Assembly: GCA_009780115.1 (NCBI GenBank)
Contig: WRAQ01000036.1
Location: 1 to 33,077, forward strand
Origin: Lachnospiraceae bacterium
GTDB taxonomy: Bacteria > Bacillota > Clostridia > Lachnospirales > Lachnospiraceae
Length of the DNA: 33,077 nucleotides
Reading direction: 5' to 3'
Shown here one piece after another: positions 14,826 to 22,523 of this stretch. The position numbers and the translations under genes were made by a program. A model generated the notes under the pieces. That model did not search any database. It saw only the letters and a program-made list of their open reading frames with translations, and was not told the DNA's origin. The stretch's first letter is position 1. The number at the start of each line of letters is the position of its first letter.

Positions 14826-15218
14826 ATGCCTTTAGCAGTGCCGGATCGTGCATTGGACGATGGCGTGGGCAGTGTTATCCATCTTTTGACGTTAATTTGT
14901 ATTTTTGTCCTTGTTATCGTCATTGCGATGGTTGCGACCCGCTGGATTGTCAATTATCAAAAAGGTGCTTCCAATGCGGCAAACATTGAGGTCGTTGAGA
15001 CTTATCGCTTAACGGCGAACAAATATGTACAGATTGTCCGGATAGGCGAAAAATATCTGGCGATTGCGATTGGAAAAGACGAGGTAAATTTCCTGACGGA
15101 AATTTCTCCCGATGATTTACAGTTCAAAGCTGAAAACACCGGCGCAATGCCTGATTTTGCCGGCCTTCTTTCGAAGTTTAAGAATACTCTTGGTGAAAAA
15201 GGAAAAAATGATAGGTAA
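14826..15218 (+). CDS. fliO: FliO, export gate assembly protein
   Basis: The 130-aa product has one transmembrane helix (about 17-40) and a small cytoplasmic domain with V-E-T-Y-R-L-T-A-N-K-Y-V-Q-I-V-R-I-G-E, a recognisable FliO/FliZ pattern. FliO is a dispensable helper for FliP ring assembly. The start lies 5 nt after the cheY stop, and the end overlaps the fliP start by 11 nt. Confidence 0.82.
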   Translation: MPLAVPDRALDDGVGSVIHLLTLICIFVLVIVIAMVATRWIVNYQKGASNAANIEVVETYRLTANKYVQIVRIGEKYLAIAIGKDEVNFLTEISPDDLQFKAENTGAMPDFAGLLSKFKNTLGEKGKNDR

Positions 15219-16038
15219 GATACAGATTAAAACCATAAAAAAGATTATTTGCCTGCTGATATTAGTAGGCATATTCTTTATCGTTCCGGTTTCACCTTCA
15301 TATGCACTTGATTTAGGTTTACCAAGTGTGCCCGAAACAATGGATGCCGAAGGGTTGCGGCAATTAGATATCGCTGACCAGCTTTCGATTACTTATAATG
15401 ACGGCAGCGGGCAGTTAGCCGGTACCTTGCGGATTTTGATTACTCTGACTCTGATTTCGCTGGCTCCTTTTTTATTAATCACAATGACTTCTTTTGTCCG
15501 GATTGTCATTGTTCTTCATTTTACCCGCGCCGCTTTGAATACGCAGTCGGCACCACCGAACCAGGTGTTGATGACCCTTGCCTTATTTTTGACTTTCTTC
15601 ATCATGCAGCCGGTTATAAGTGAAGTAAATGAGCTGGCGATCGTCCCTTTTGAAGCCGGTTTGATTAACCAAAACGAAGCCCTTGAAAATGCGATGGGGC
15701 CGATTAGGGAATTTATGTACCGCCATACGATGCGGAAAGATGTCAACTTATTTATCACTATTAGTGGTGTTGAATGGGATGGAACGATGGCGGCGATTCC
15801 GAATGCCGTTTTGATTCCCAGTTTTATTATTAGCGAATTACGGACAGCCTTTATGATTGGCTTTGTTATTTATATACCGTTTATTGTAATCGATATGGTT
15901 ATTGCCTCAACCCTGATGGCGATGGGGATGATGATGCTTCCGCCGACGGTTATTTCAATGCCGTTTAAAATCCTATTGTTTGTTATGGCTGACGGCTGGC
16001 ACCTGATTGTCGGGTCATTAGTTAAGACTTTTTACTGA
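15208..16038 (+). CDS. fliP: FliP, type III export gate subunit
   Basis: The 276-aa product has a cleavable signal peptide (hydrophobic about 11-31, ending near S-Y-A-L) and then the conserved FliP membrane regions, with L-I-S-L-A-P-F-L-L-I-T-M-T-S-F-V-R and A-M-G-M-M-M-L-P-P-T. FliP pentamers form the gate core with FliQ and FliR. I chose ATG 15208, overlapping fliO. Upstream in-frame ATGs read through fliO and would destroy the signal peptide. Confidence 0.95.
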   Translation: MIGKIQIKTIKKIICLLILVGIFFIVPVSPSYALDLGLPSVPETMDAEGLRQLDIADQLSITYNDGSGQLAGTLRILITLTLISLAPFLLITMTSFVRIVIVLHFTRAALNTQSAPPNQVLMTLALFLTFFIMQPVISEVNELAIVPFEAGLINQNEALENAMGPIREFMYRHTMRKDVNLFITISGVEWDGTMAAIPNAVLIPSFIISELRTAFMIGFVIYIPFIVIDMVIASTLMAMGMMMLPPTVISMPFKILLFVMADGWHLIVGSLVKTFY

Positions 16039-16043
16039 ATTAA

Positions 16044-16055
16044 CCCCTTCGGGGG
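16044..16055 (+). other. UUCG-loop hairpin after fliP
   Basis: CCCC (16044-16047) and GGGG (16052-16055) enclose a TTCG loop, a very stable tetraloop hairpin just after the fliP stop and before element A3. No T-tract follows, so a 3'-end protecting or processing role is more likely than termination. Confidence 0.5.
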
Positions 16056-16060
16056 CGTGA

Positions 16061-16180
16061 TAGTAAGGAAGATAAAGATATCTCGCAGGAGCCTTAGGCC
16101 GCCTTCTTCCCGAACGAAAGTTTTTATTTTACACTAATTAGGCCGTAGAAACGGAGAGATATACTTTATCTGACTTGTTA
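16061..16180 (+). ncRNA. Family A structured RNA element, copy A3 (before fliQ)
   Basis: Outer TAGTAAG (16061-16067) pairs with CTTGTTA (16174-16180) using two G-U pairs. A GA/GA tandem internal loop follows. AGATAAAG (16070-16077) then pairs with CTTTATCT (16164-16171), and ATAT with ATAT. The core CCTTAGGCCGCCTTCTTCCC and the hairpin CCGT-AGAA-ACGG (16143-16154) match other copies. It ends 20 nt before fliQ. Confidence 0.7.
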
Positions 16181-16200
16181 TATAAACATGGAGGGAAGCT

Positions 16201-16470
16201 ATGAATATCGAAGATGTAACCAGAGTAACTACCGATGCCATCTACACCGTTATCAGCACGGCGGCCCCGGTTCTGTTGATTTCCTTAACTGTCGGCCTTT
16301 TAGTCAGTATCTTCCAGACGGTAACATCGATTCAAGAACAGACCCTTACTTTTGTTCCGAAGATATTGGCTATTTTCATCTCAATCATGCTTCTCGGGCA
16401 ATGGATGATGAACAATATGAGCAGCTTGATGATACGGTTATGGGGCGATTTTAGTGTTTATATCCGTTAG
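16201..16470 (+). CDS. fliQ: FliQ, type III export gate subunit
   Basis: The 89-aa product has two transmembrane helices and the family motif L-L-V-S-I-F-Q-T-V-T-S-I-Q-E-Q-T-L-T-F-V-P-K. FliQ forms part of the FliPQR export channel. GGAGGG (16190-16195) is the ribosome site. Full family length. Confidence 0.96.
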   Translation: MNIEDVTRVTTDAIYTVISTAAPVLLISLTVGLLVSIFQTVTSIQEQTLTFVPKILAIFISIMLLGQWMMNNMSSLMIRLWGDFSVYIR

Positions 16471-16479
16471 AGGGTAAGA

Positions 16480-17259
16480 ATGATAGATATAGCTTTTAGT
16501 TATGCGCAACTTGAATATTTTTTGCTGATATTAGTCAGGATTACCTGTTTTATTTATATTTCCCCATTTTTTGGTATGACAAATACGCCTAACCGGGTAA
16601 AAATCGCGTTGGGCCTTTTTATAGCATTATTTATTAGCCGCTATATTCCCCATACCGAGGTAACCTACAATACGCTGACCGGATATACCGCAATAATAAT
16701 GAAAGAAGCTGTTACCGGCTTTTTGATTGGCTTTGGCGCCAATCTTAGTATGTCGATTGTTGCTTTTGCCGGCCGGATTATTGATATGGAAACCGGAATG
16801 ATGATGGCATCGGTAATGGACCCTTCGACAAGGGAGCAAACAAGTATTTCCGGGGTTTTTTATAATTATGCAGTCCTATTAATGTTGCTAATCAGCGGAA
16901 TGTACCAATTTTTAGTTAGTGCCCTGATTGAGACTTTTACATTGATTCCCATAAATGGTGCTGTTTTCAGGATGGACGCACTCCTTACTTCTATGTTAAT
17001 ATTTTTACATGACTACATCATGATTGGCTTCCGGATTTCTTTGCCGATTTTTGTTGTAATTACCTTGCTGAATGCGATTCTTGGGATATTAGCCAAGGTA
17101 TCACCGCAGATGAATATGTTTGCGGTGGGGATGCAGCTTAAGGTTTTAACCGGCTTTTCGGTTATTTTCGTCACCATCGGCATGCTCCCGCTTGCTTCGG
17201 CCTTTATCTTTGATGAAATGAAGCGGGTTGTAACGGTGATGGTGCGGGTGATGATGTGA
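16480..17259 (+). CDS. fliR: FliR, type III export gate subunit
   Basis: The 259-aa integral membrane protein has about six hydrophobic segments, with the FliR signatures R-I-T-C-F-I-Y-I-S-P-F-F and L-G-I-L-A-K-V-S-P-Q-M-N-M-F-A-V-G. It completes the FliPQR gate. AGAGGG overlapping the fliQ stop region serves as ribosome site. It is followed by an unusually large 365-nt gap before flhB. Confidence 0.95.
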   Translation: MIDIAFSYAQLEYFLLILVRITCFIYISPFFGMTNTPNRVKIALGLFIALFISRYIPHTEVTYNTLTGYTAIIMKEAVTGFLIGFGANLSMSIVAFAGRIIDMETGMMMASVMDPSTREQTSISGVFYNYAVLLMLLISGMYQFLVSALIETFTLIPINGAVFRMDALLTSMLIFLHDYIMIGFRISLPIFVVITLLNAILGILAKVSPQMNMFAVGMQLKVLTGFSVIFVTIGMLPLASAFIFDEMKRVVTVMVRVMM

Positions 17260-17275
17260 TAGTTAATGATTTAAT

Positions 17276-17416
17276 CCGCGTGGACAATCTATATAATCTC
17301 ACTACAACACGCTTTCGCTCCGATAAAAACGTTGCGTTACATAAGCCGGCAAAAAACACCGTCTAAGTAACGACGTTTTTCCAGGGTTGTTGTGAGAATA
17401 TATAATTGTCCTCACG
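17276..17416 (-). repeat. Family B element, reverse-oriented copy B5 with replaced outer stem
   Basis: The inner part (AAAAACGT with ACGTTTTT, GTTAC with GTAAC, ACATAAGCC, CTAAGTAACG) is nearly the complement of B1. The outer arms differ from the other copies yet pair closely: GGACAAT (17282-17288) with ATTGTCC (17405-17411), TATATA (17290-17295) with TATATA (17399-17404), CTCAC (17298-17302) with GTGAG (17392-17396), and ACAAC (17304-17308) with GTTGT (17386-17390). The flanks CCGCGTG and CACG are retained. Confidence 0.6.
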
Positions 17417-17445
17417 AAATAAGATGCAGTTGAATAATCCTTAGT

Positions 17446-17586
17446 CGTGAGTGACATTCTGACTTCGCAAGCAGACCCTTGAGAAACGTCGGTACTTAGT
17501 CTGCGTACTTTGCAGATTTAGTATCCGCTACGTTCTCACGGAGCGAGAGCGAGTCTGCGGCCGAAGTACAGAGATGTCACACGCGG
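17446..17586 (+). ncRNA. Family B structured element, copy B2 (before flhB)
   Basis: GTGACAT (17449-17457 region) pairs with ATGTCAC (17574-17580), TCTG with CAGA, CTTCG with CGAAG, GCAGAC with GTCTGC, and TGAGAA-CGT with ACG-TTCTCA. At the tip, GG-TACT pairs with AGTAT-CC and TCTGC with GCAGA. It is 141 nt, lacking the GCGC side hairpin of B1 and B3. It ends in CACGCGG 38 nt before the chosen flhB start. Confidence 0.65.
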
Positions 17587-17624
17587 AAATCGATTGTCCA
17601 TGCGGTGATAAAAAAGGGTATATT

Positions 17625-18749
17625 ATGAAACTCAACTACAACCTCGACTACAACCTCCAGTTCTTCGCCAAAGACGGCCCCGGCGGCGAAAAAACAGAGG
17701 AACCCACCCAGAAAAAATTAGATGATGCCCGCAAAGATGGACAAGTTGCCAAAAGCAAAGAAATCTACAATGCTTTTGGCCTCTTAGGTTTGTTTTTAAT
17801 TATCAATTTTTATGCCGGTTATATGGGAAACAGTATCATGGGGTTCTTCAATAGCTTATACAGCCAGATTCCCGACCTTATCAAAATGCCTGACGGTTTT
17901 CTTCCTGCGATAACATTCCGCGGCATTTTTATCCAAATGCTTCTTAGAGTATTAACCATAGTCGGCCCGATTATGGCGCTGGCTTTTATGATTGCGGTCG
18001 TCTGTGATGTAGCGCAAGTGAAATGGAAACCAACTACCAAACCACTGCAGCCTAAATTCAGCAAACTTAACCCGATTAAAGGCTTCGGCAAAATATTCTC
18101 CAAAAACTCCCTTGTTGAGTTATTAAAGTCAATTGCCAAAATTGGTATCATCGCTTATGTTGCCTATTCATATTTGTCAGGCCGGATTGATGAAATTTTC
18201 TTTCTTTATGACATCCCTGTCATACAAGCGGTTGGATTAACAGGCGATGTAATAGTTCAAACCGGGCTTCGTATTACGGCGGCTTATCTGGTTATTGCTT
18301 TTGCTGATTTAATTTACCAAAAACGCAAACACAAAAAAGACAATATGATGACAAAGCAGGAAATTAAAGATGAATACAAAAATCAAGAGGGTGACCCGCA
18401 GGTTAAAGGCCAGCAAAAACGCCGCATGATGCAGGCTTCCCAGCGCCGGATGATGCAGCAGCTCCCGGAAGCAGATGTTGTAATTACCAACCCGACTCAT
18501 TATGCAGTTGCAATTAAATATGATGAAAAAGAGCATAATGCGCCGATTGTTTTGGCAAAAGGTGCTGACTTTATCGCCCTGAAAATCAAGGAACTTGCCA
18601 AAGAGCATGGTGTTGAAATCGTTGAGAATAAACCGCTTGCGCGGATGTTATATACAAATGTTGAAGTCGGTGAAGCCGTACCGCCGGAACTCTATCAGGC
18701 GGTCGCCGAAGTGCTCGCAATGGTTTATCATATGAAGGGGACGGCATAG
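17625..18749 (+). CDS. flhB: FlhB, export specificity switch
   Basis: The 374-aa product has N-terminal G-G-E-K-T-E-E-P-T-Q-K-K-L-D-D-A-R-K-D-G-Q-V-A-K-S, four membrane segments, and the self-cleavage motif N289-P290-T291-H292 in the cytoplasmic domain. FlhB autocleavage, triggered with FliK, switches export from hook to filament subunits. I chose ATG 17625 (M-K-L-N-Y-N) because AAAGGG precedes it and this start is usual in Lachnospiraceae. An upstream in-frame ATG at 17574 lies in the repeat element. Confidence 0.94.
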   Translation: MKLNYNLDYNLQFFAKDGPGGEKTEEPTQKKLDDARKDGQVAKSKEIYNAFGLLGLFLIINFYAGYMGNSIMGFFNSLYSQIPDLIKMPDGFLPAITFRGIFIQMLLRVLTIVGPIMALAFMIAVVCDVAQVKWKPTTKPLQPKFSKLNPIKGFGKIFSKNSLVELLKSIAKIGIIAYVAYSYLSGRIDEIFFLYDIPVIQAVGLTGDVIVQTGLRITAAYLVIAFADLIYQKRKHKKDNMMTKQEIKDEYKNQEGDPQVKGQQKRRMMQASQRRMMQQLPEADVVITNPTHYAVAIKYDEKEHNAPIVLAKGADFIALKIKELAKEHGVEIVENKPLARMLYTNVEVGEAVPPELYQAVAEVLAMVYHMKGTA

Positions 18750-18813
18750 CTATTGACCATTACTATTCGTAATCGCCAACCCCTTTTATTACCAAAAATA
18801 GTTAAAAATACTA

Positions 18814-18842
18814 TATACAGTATGTCCCGTTTATGATATACT
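18814..18842 (+). promoter_or_regulatory. Possible sigma-A promoter before flhA
   Basis: TATACA (18814-18819), a 17-nt spacer and TATACT (18837-18842) with an extended TG (18834-18835) resemble a housekeeping promoter about 45 nt upstream of flhA. The -35 matches TTGACA at four of six positions. The 135-nt flhB-flhA gap is AT-rich and contains no repeat element. Confidence 0.35.
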
Positions 18843-18884
18843 CAACATAGTGTGTAAACGCAAATACATCAAAGGAGTTAGCGT

Positions 18885-20918
18885 GTGAAAGGTGCGGATA
18901 TTGGCGTTGCCATGTATCTTTTATCAGCCTTTATTATGATGATTATCCAACTTCCCGCTTGGATGATCGATGTTTTATTTGCGATAAATATTGCGGTTGC
19001 TTTTACGATTATGTTCAGCGCGATGTTTGCTAAAGAAGTGCTTGATTTGGGATTTTTCCCGACGATTTTGCTGTTTTCCACAATTTTCCGTGTCGGCCTC
19101 AATGTCAACTCGACCCGGCTGATTCTTGCCACCGGCGATTCCGGTGAAGTTGTAAAAGTATTCGGCGATTTCGTTGGCGGCGGAGACATTATAATCGGTG
19201 CGGTTATCTTTATTATATTGATTTTGATTCAATTTATGGTTATCAATAAAGGTACTGAACGTGTCGCCGAAGTAACGGCCCGTTTTACCCTTGATGCAAT
19301 GCCGGGTAAACAGATGGCAATAGATGCCGACTTGAATACCGGTGCGATTACCGATACCGAAGCAATTGAAAGACGGTCAAAAATCCAGGAAGAGTCAAGT
19401 TTCTTCGGCTCAATGGACGGTGCGGTGAAATACGTAAAGGGTGATGCGATGGCCGGTTTGTTGATTACTGTAATCAACATCGTTGGCGGATTGTTGGTTG
19501 GAGTATTCCGGATGGGCATGGATATGGGTGAAGCCGCCGAAAAATATACTATTCTGACAATTGGTGACGGCCTTGTAAACCAGCTTCCGGCTATTATTAT
19601 TTCCTTGTCAACCGGCCTTTTAGTAACAAAAGGTTCGAAAAAAACCGACTTTGGTGCGGCAATTAAAACACAGCTTTTCAGCGTGCCGAGAACCTTGTAT
19701 CTTGTTGGTGCTGTTACCGCCGGTTTAGGTATTATTACCCCCCTCCCGGCAGTAGTTTTCGTTGGGCTTGGTTTGATATTTATCGTCTGCGGGCGGATGA
19801 TGTCAAGCCAGTTGGAAGTTGCCGGTATCGAAGCCGAAGTTGATATGGATGAAACGATGGCTGAAGAAATCCGCGCCCCCGAAAATGTCAACAGCTTACT
19901 CCAGGTTGACCCGATAGAGCTTGAGTTTGGTTATGGTATTATTCCCCTTGCCGATGTCAATCAAGGCGGCGACTTGTTAGACCGGGTAGTCATGATTAGG
20001 CGCCAGATTGCCCTTGAGCTTGGGACAGTCGTCCCGATTATCCGCTTGCGTGACAATATTCAGTTGAATCCAAACCAATATATTATTAAAATAAAAGGTA
20101 TCCAAGTCAGCGAAGGTGAAATCCTCTTTGACCATTATATGGCGATGAACCCTGGTTATGTCGAAGAAGAAATCACCGGAATCCCTACTTTTGAACCATC
20201 GTTCCATCTACCGGCGATTTGGATTACCGAAGGCCAGCGTGAACGGGCTGAAAGTATGGGTTATACGGTTGTTGACCCGCCTTCAATTATTGCAACCCAC
20301 TTAACCGAGCAAATCCGTCATTATATTGCGGAACTTTTGACCCGCCAGGATGTCCAGAACTTGATTGGTAATATGCGTGAGACCCATCCTTCGCTGGTTG
20401 ATGAATTGACACCGAAATTGCTTGGCCTTGGTGAAATCCAGAAAGTATTACAAAACTTGCTCAAAGAAGGGATTTCGATTCGTGACTTGCTGACGATTTT
20501 CGAAACGATGGCTGATTATGCGACTTCAACCCGTGATACCGATATTCTGACCGAATATGTCCGTCAGAGTTTGAAACGGGCCATCTCAAGCAAGTTTTTT
20601 ACCCCAAGTGAAACAACCAGCGTTGTCACCCTTGACCCGAAGATGGAACAGGAGATTATGGCAAATGTCAAGCAAACGGAACAAGGTGCATATTTGACCC
20701 TTGACCCGGAAACCACCAAAATGCTGATGGGTTCGGTTGAAAATGAGGTGAAGAAACTGGAAAATCTTGGGAAAACCCCGATTGTTATCACCTCACCAAT
20801 CGTCCGGATGTATTTTAAACGCCTGACCGAAGATTACTTCAAAGATTTAATCGTTGTTTCGTATAATGAGATTGACACTAATGTAGAATTGCAATCAGTT
20901 GGTATGGTAACAGCATAA
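18885..20918 (+). CDS. flhA: FlhA, type III export gate/substrate docking protein
   Basis: The 677-aa product has about eight N-terminal transmembrane helices, the FHIPEP-type signature (R-V-A-E-V-T-A-R-F-T-L-D-A-M-P-G-K-Q-M-A-I-D-A-D), and a large cytoplasmic domain that docks chaperone-substrate complexes. Length is usual for the family. The start is GTG 18885 after AAAGGAG (18871-18877). The last codons lie within the outer stem of element A4 (20907-20912). Confidence 0.96.
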   Translation: MKGADIGVAMYLLSAFIMMIIQLPAWMIDVLFAINIAVAFTIMFSAMFAKEVLDLGFFPTILLFSTIFRVGLNVNSTRLILATGDSGEVVKVFGDFVGGGDIIIGAVIFIILILIQFMVINKGTERVAEVTARFTLDAMPGKQMAIDADLNTGAITDTEAIERRSKIQEESSFFGSMDGAVKYVKGDAMAGLLITVINIVGGLLVGVFRMGMDMGEAAEKYTILTIGDGLVNQLPAIIISLSTGLLVTKGSKKTDFGAAIKTQLFSVPRTLYLVGAVTAGLGIITPLPAVVFVGLGLIFIVCGRMMSSQLEVAGIEAEVDMDETMAEEIRAPENVNSLLQVDPIELEFGYGIIPLADVNQGGDLLDRVVMIRRQIALELGTVVPIIRLRDNIQLNPNQYIIKIKGIQVSEGEILFDHYMAMNPGYVEEEITGIPTFEPSFHLPAIWITEGQRERAESMGYTVVDPPSIIATHLTEQIRHYIAELLTRQDVQNLIGNMRETHPSLVDELTPKLLGLGEIQKVLQNLLKEGISIRDLLTIFETMADYATSTRDTDILTEYVRQSLKRAISSKFFTPSETTSVVTLDPKMEQEIMANVKQTEQGAYLTLDPETTKMLMGSVENEVKKLENLGKTPIVITSPIVRMYFKRLTEDYFKDLIVVSYNEIDTNVELQSVGMVTA

Positions 20919-21031
20919 TACAGACAAAAACATCTCGTAGGAACCTTAGGCCGCCTTCTTCCCGAGATAATATGTAAATTGAAACCAATTAGGCCGTAGC
21001 AACGGAGAGAGTTTATTGCCTTCATTGTTAC
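20907..21031 (+). ncRNA. Family A structured RNA element, copy A4 (flhA-flhF gap)
   Basis: Outer GTAACA (20907-20912), inside the end of flhA, pairs with TGTTAC (21026-21031). AGACAA (20922-20927) pairs with TTGCCT (21016-21021) with one A-C mismatch. ATCTCG (20932-20937) pairs with CGAGAT (20963-20968). CCGT-AGCA-ACGG (20994-21005) forms the small hairpin. The core is identical to that of A5 over most of CCTTAGGCCGCCTTCTTCCC. It ends 16 nt before the flhF start. Confidence 0.7.
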
Positions 21032-21047
21032 TAGCTAGGATTACAAC

Positions 21048-22346
21048 ATGATAATCAAGAAATTTCAAGCAAAAACTGAAGATGAAGCCGTTGAGTTGGC
21101 CAAAAAAGAACTTGGCAGCGGAATCGTAATTATGAACGTCCGTCAAGTTAAAAATAAAGGCCTTTTTAGCTTTTTTCGTACCCAAATGACCGAAATCACC
21201 GTCGCACTTGAGGAAGAAAGCGAGCGTTACAGCCCTGTCGCCGAAACCAATCCGGTGAAAAAACCGGCAGTTACAAGGCCGGCGGCGGTAAACTCGCCGG
21301 CAGCAAATTCGTCAATAGAAAACCCGGCAGTAAAACAAGCGGATCCAAAACGGCCGGTAAACCCGCAAGCGGCAAGGGCAGACATCCCCCGTTCCCGTGA
21401 CATCATCTTCGAAGATGAACCGGGGCCGAACAAATCAAATCCCGGGCTCGAGGAAAAACTTGACAGCCTCCAGACTTTGCTTGAACAGCAATTGCAAAAA
21501 CCGGAGGAAGAAAAACCGGAGAGTGAGGAAAAAAAGGAAGAGCAGTCTGAAATGTATGTTTTCTTGCGTTTACTCTACAACAAAATGATTGACAATGAGA
21601 TAAACGAAAGATATGCCAACCAAATCATTGACGAAGTGGACAAGAATAACAAACCAAATATGCCGTTCGATTATGCCTTATCGAATATCTACCAGAAAAT
21701 GATTTTGAAATTCGGCAAACCGCAGATAATTGAACCGGCAGCAAACGGACCCAAGGTAGTTTTCTTTATCGGGCCGACCGGGGTTGGCAAAACGACAACG
21801 ATTGCCAAGATAGCCTCTCGTTTTAGTGTTGATGCCCACAAAAAAGTTGCCCTGCTGACGGCTGATACTTACCGGATTGCTGCTGCTGAGCAACTGAAGA
21901 CTTATGCCAATATTTTGGAAATCCCTTTCCGCGTGATTTATACCAAAGAAGAAATTGAGCAGTCAATTAATGAATTTCGTGATTATGACTTTATCTTAGT
22001 TGATACGGCCGGCCATTCACACCAAAATGAAGCCCAGCGGGCAAATATGGCTGATTTTATCCGTTTTGTTGATAACGATATTGAAAAAGAAGTATTCCTT
22101 GTGCTTAGTGCAACTACCAAATATCGCGATTTGATCAGTATTGCCGATACTTATACTGAAATGACTAACTATAAGCTTATTTTCACCAAGCTTGATGAAA
22201 CAACTACTCTAGGGAACCTGCTCAATCTAAAGCTTTATACCGGCGCCCCCCTTTCATATATGACCTACGGTCAAAATGTGCCTGATGACATCGAAGACTT
22301 TAATCCCCAGAAGACCGTAAAGCAGTTGCTGGGTGGGAAAGTATAA
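21048..22346 (+). CDS. flhF: FlhF, SRP-like GTPase for flagellar placement
   Basis: The 432-aa product has an N-terminal B domain (M-I-I-K-K-F-Q-A-K-T-E-D-E-A), a Pro/Ala/Lys-rich linker (about 65-150), and the NG GTPase core with P-loop G-P-T-G-V-G-K-T-T (242-250), D-T-A-G-H-S-H and T-K-L-D-E-T. FlhF works with FlhG to set flagellar position and number. The ribosome site is weak (AGGA about 8 nt before the ATG). Confidence 0.95.
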   Translation: MIIKKFQAKTEDEAVELAKKELGSGIVIMNVRQVKNKGLFSFFRTQMTEITVALEEESERYSPVAETNPVKKPAVTRPAAVNSPAANSSIENPAVKQADPKRPVNPQAARADIPRSRDIIFEDEPGPNKSNPGLEEKLDSLQTLLEQQLQKPEEEKPESEEKKEEQSEMYVFLRLLYNKMIDNEINERYANQIIDEVDKNNKPNMPFDYALSNIYQKMILKFGKPQIIEPAANGPKVVFFIGPTGVGKTTTIAKIASRFSVDAHKKVALLTADTYRIAAAEQLKTYANILEIPFRVIYTKEEIEQSINEFRDYDFILVDTAGHSHQNEAQRANMADFIRFVDNDIEKEVFLVLSATTKYRDLISIADTYTEMTNYKLIFTKLDETTTLGNLLNLKLYTGAPLSYMTYGQNVPDDIEDFNPQKTVKQLLGGKV

Positions 22347-22353
22347 ATTTGGC

Positions 22354-22511
22354 CGTGAGTGATATTCTGACTTCGCAAGCAGAGTCTTGAAAACGCCGGC
22401 ACTTGGTTTCGTATTTCAGAAACCTTAGTGACCGCTACGTTTTCCCGGAGCGGAGCGCGATAAAACAAGTGCAGCGAGTCTGCGGCCGAAGTACAGAAAT
22501 GTCGCACGCGG
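22354..22511 (+). ncRNA. Family B structured element, copy B3 (flhF-flhG gap)
   Basis: The outer arm GTGATAT pairs with ATGTCGC using two G-U pairs where B2 has Watson-Crick pairs. TCTG pairs with CAGA, CTTCG with CGAAG, GCAGA with TCTGC, GAAAACG with CGTTTTC, and GG-CACT with AGTG-A-CC. GGTTTC pairs with GAAACC at the tip. A side hairpin GCGC with GTGC (G-U) resembles B1. The terminal CACGCGG abuts the flhG ribosome site GGAG, so folding and translation could compete (inference). Confidence 0.65.
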
Positions 22512-22523
22512 ATGGAGATTAAC

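Larger units (their letters stand above)
17260..17624 (+). other. 365-nt fliR-flhB gap holding two opposed family B elements
   Basis: No gene is visible. The gap holds a reverse family B copy (17276-17416) and a forward one (17446-17586), separated by 29 nt. FlhB-frame codons upstream of ATG 17625 (from ATG 17574) read through the 3' arm of B2 and are not FlhB-like. Confidence 0.7.

Noticed and set aside
15112-15207. N-terminal extension of FliP into fliO
   Set aside because: The extension overlaps fliO coding sequence and would bury the signal peptide; ATG 15208 gives a normal FliP.
16188-16454. Overlapping plus-strand frame (88 codons) over fliQ
   Set aside because: It is out of frame with the clear FliQ product, its start ATG is part of the fliQ ribosome-site region, and its product has no membrane helices.
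17260-17624. MITE or insertion sequence remnant between fliR and flhB
   Set aside because: No transposase fragment or target-site duplication was seen, and outer arms differ between copies while keeping pairing, unlike a recently copied element.
17574-17624. Upstream ATG start for flhB
   Set aside because: Those codons lie in the end of a family B element, are not FlhB-like, and a normal start with a ribosome site exists at 17625.
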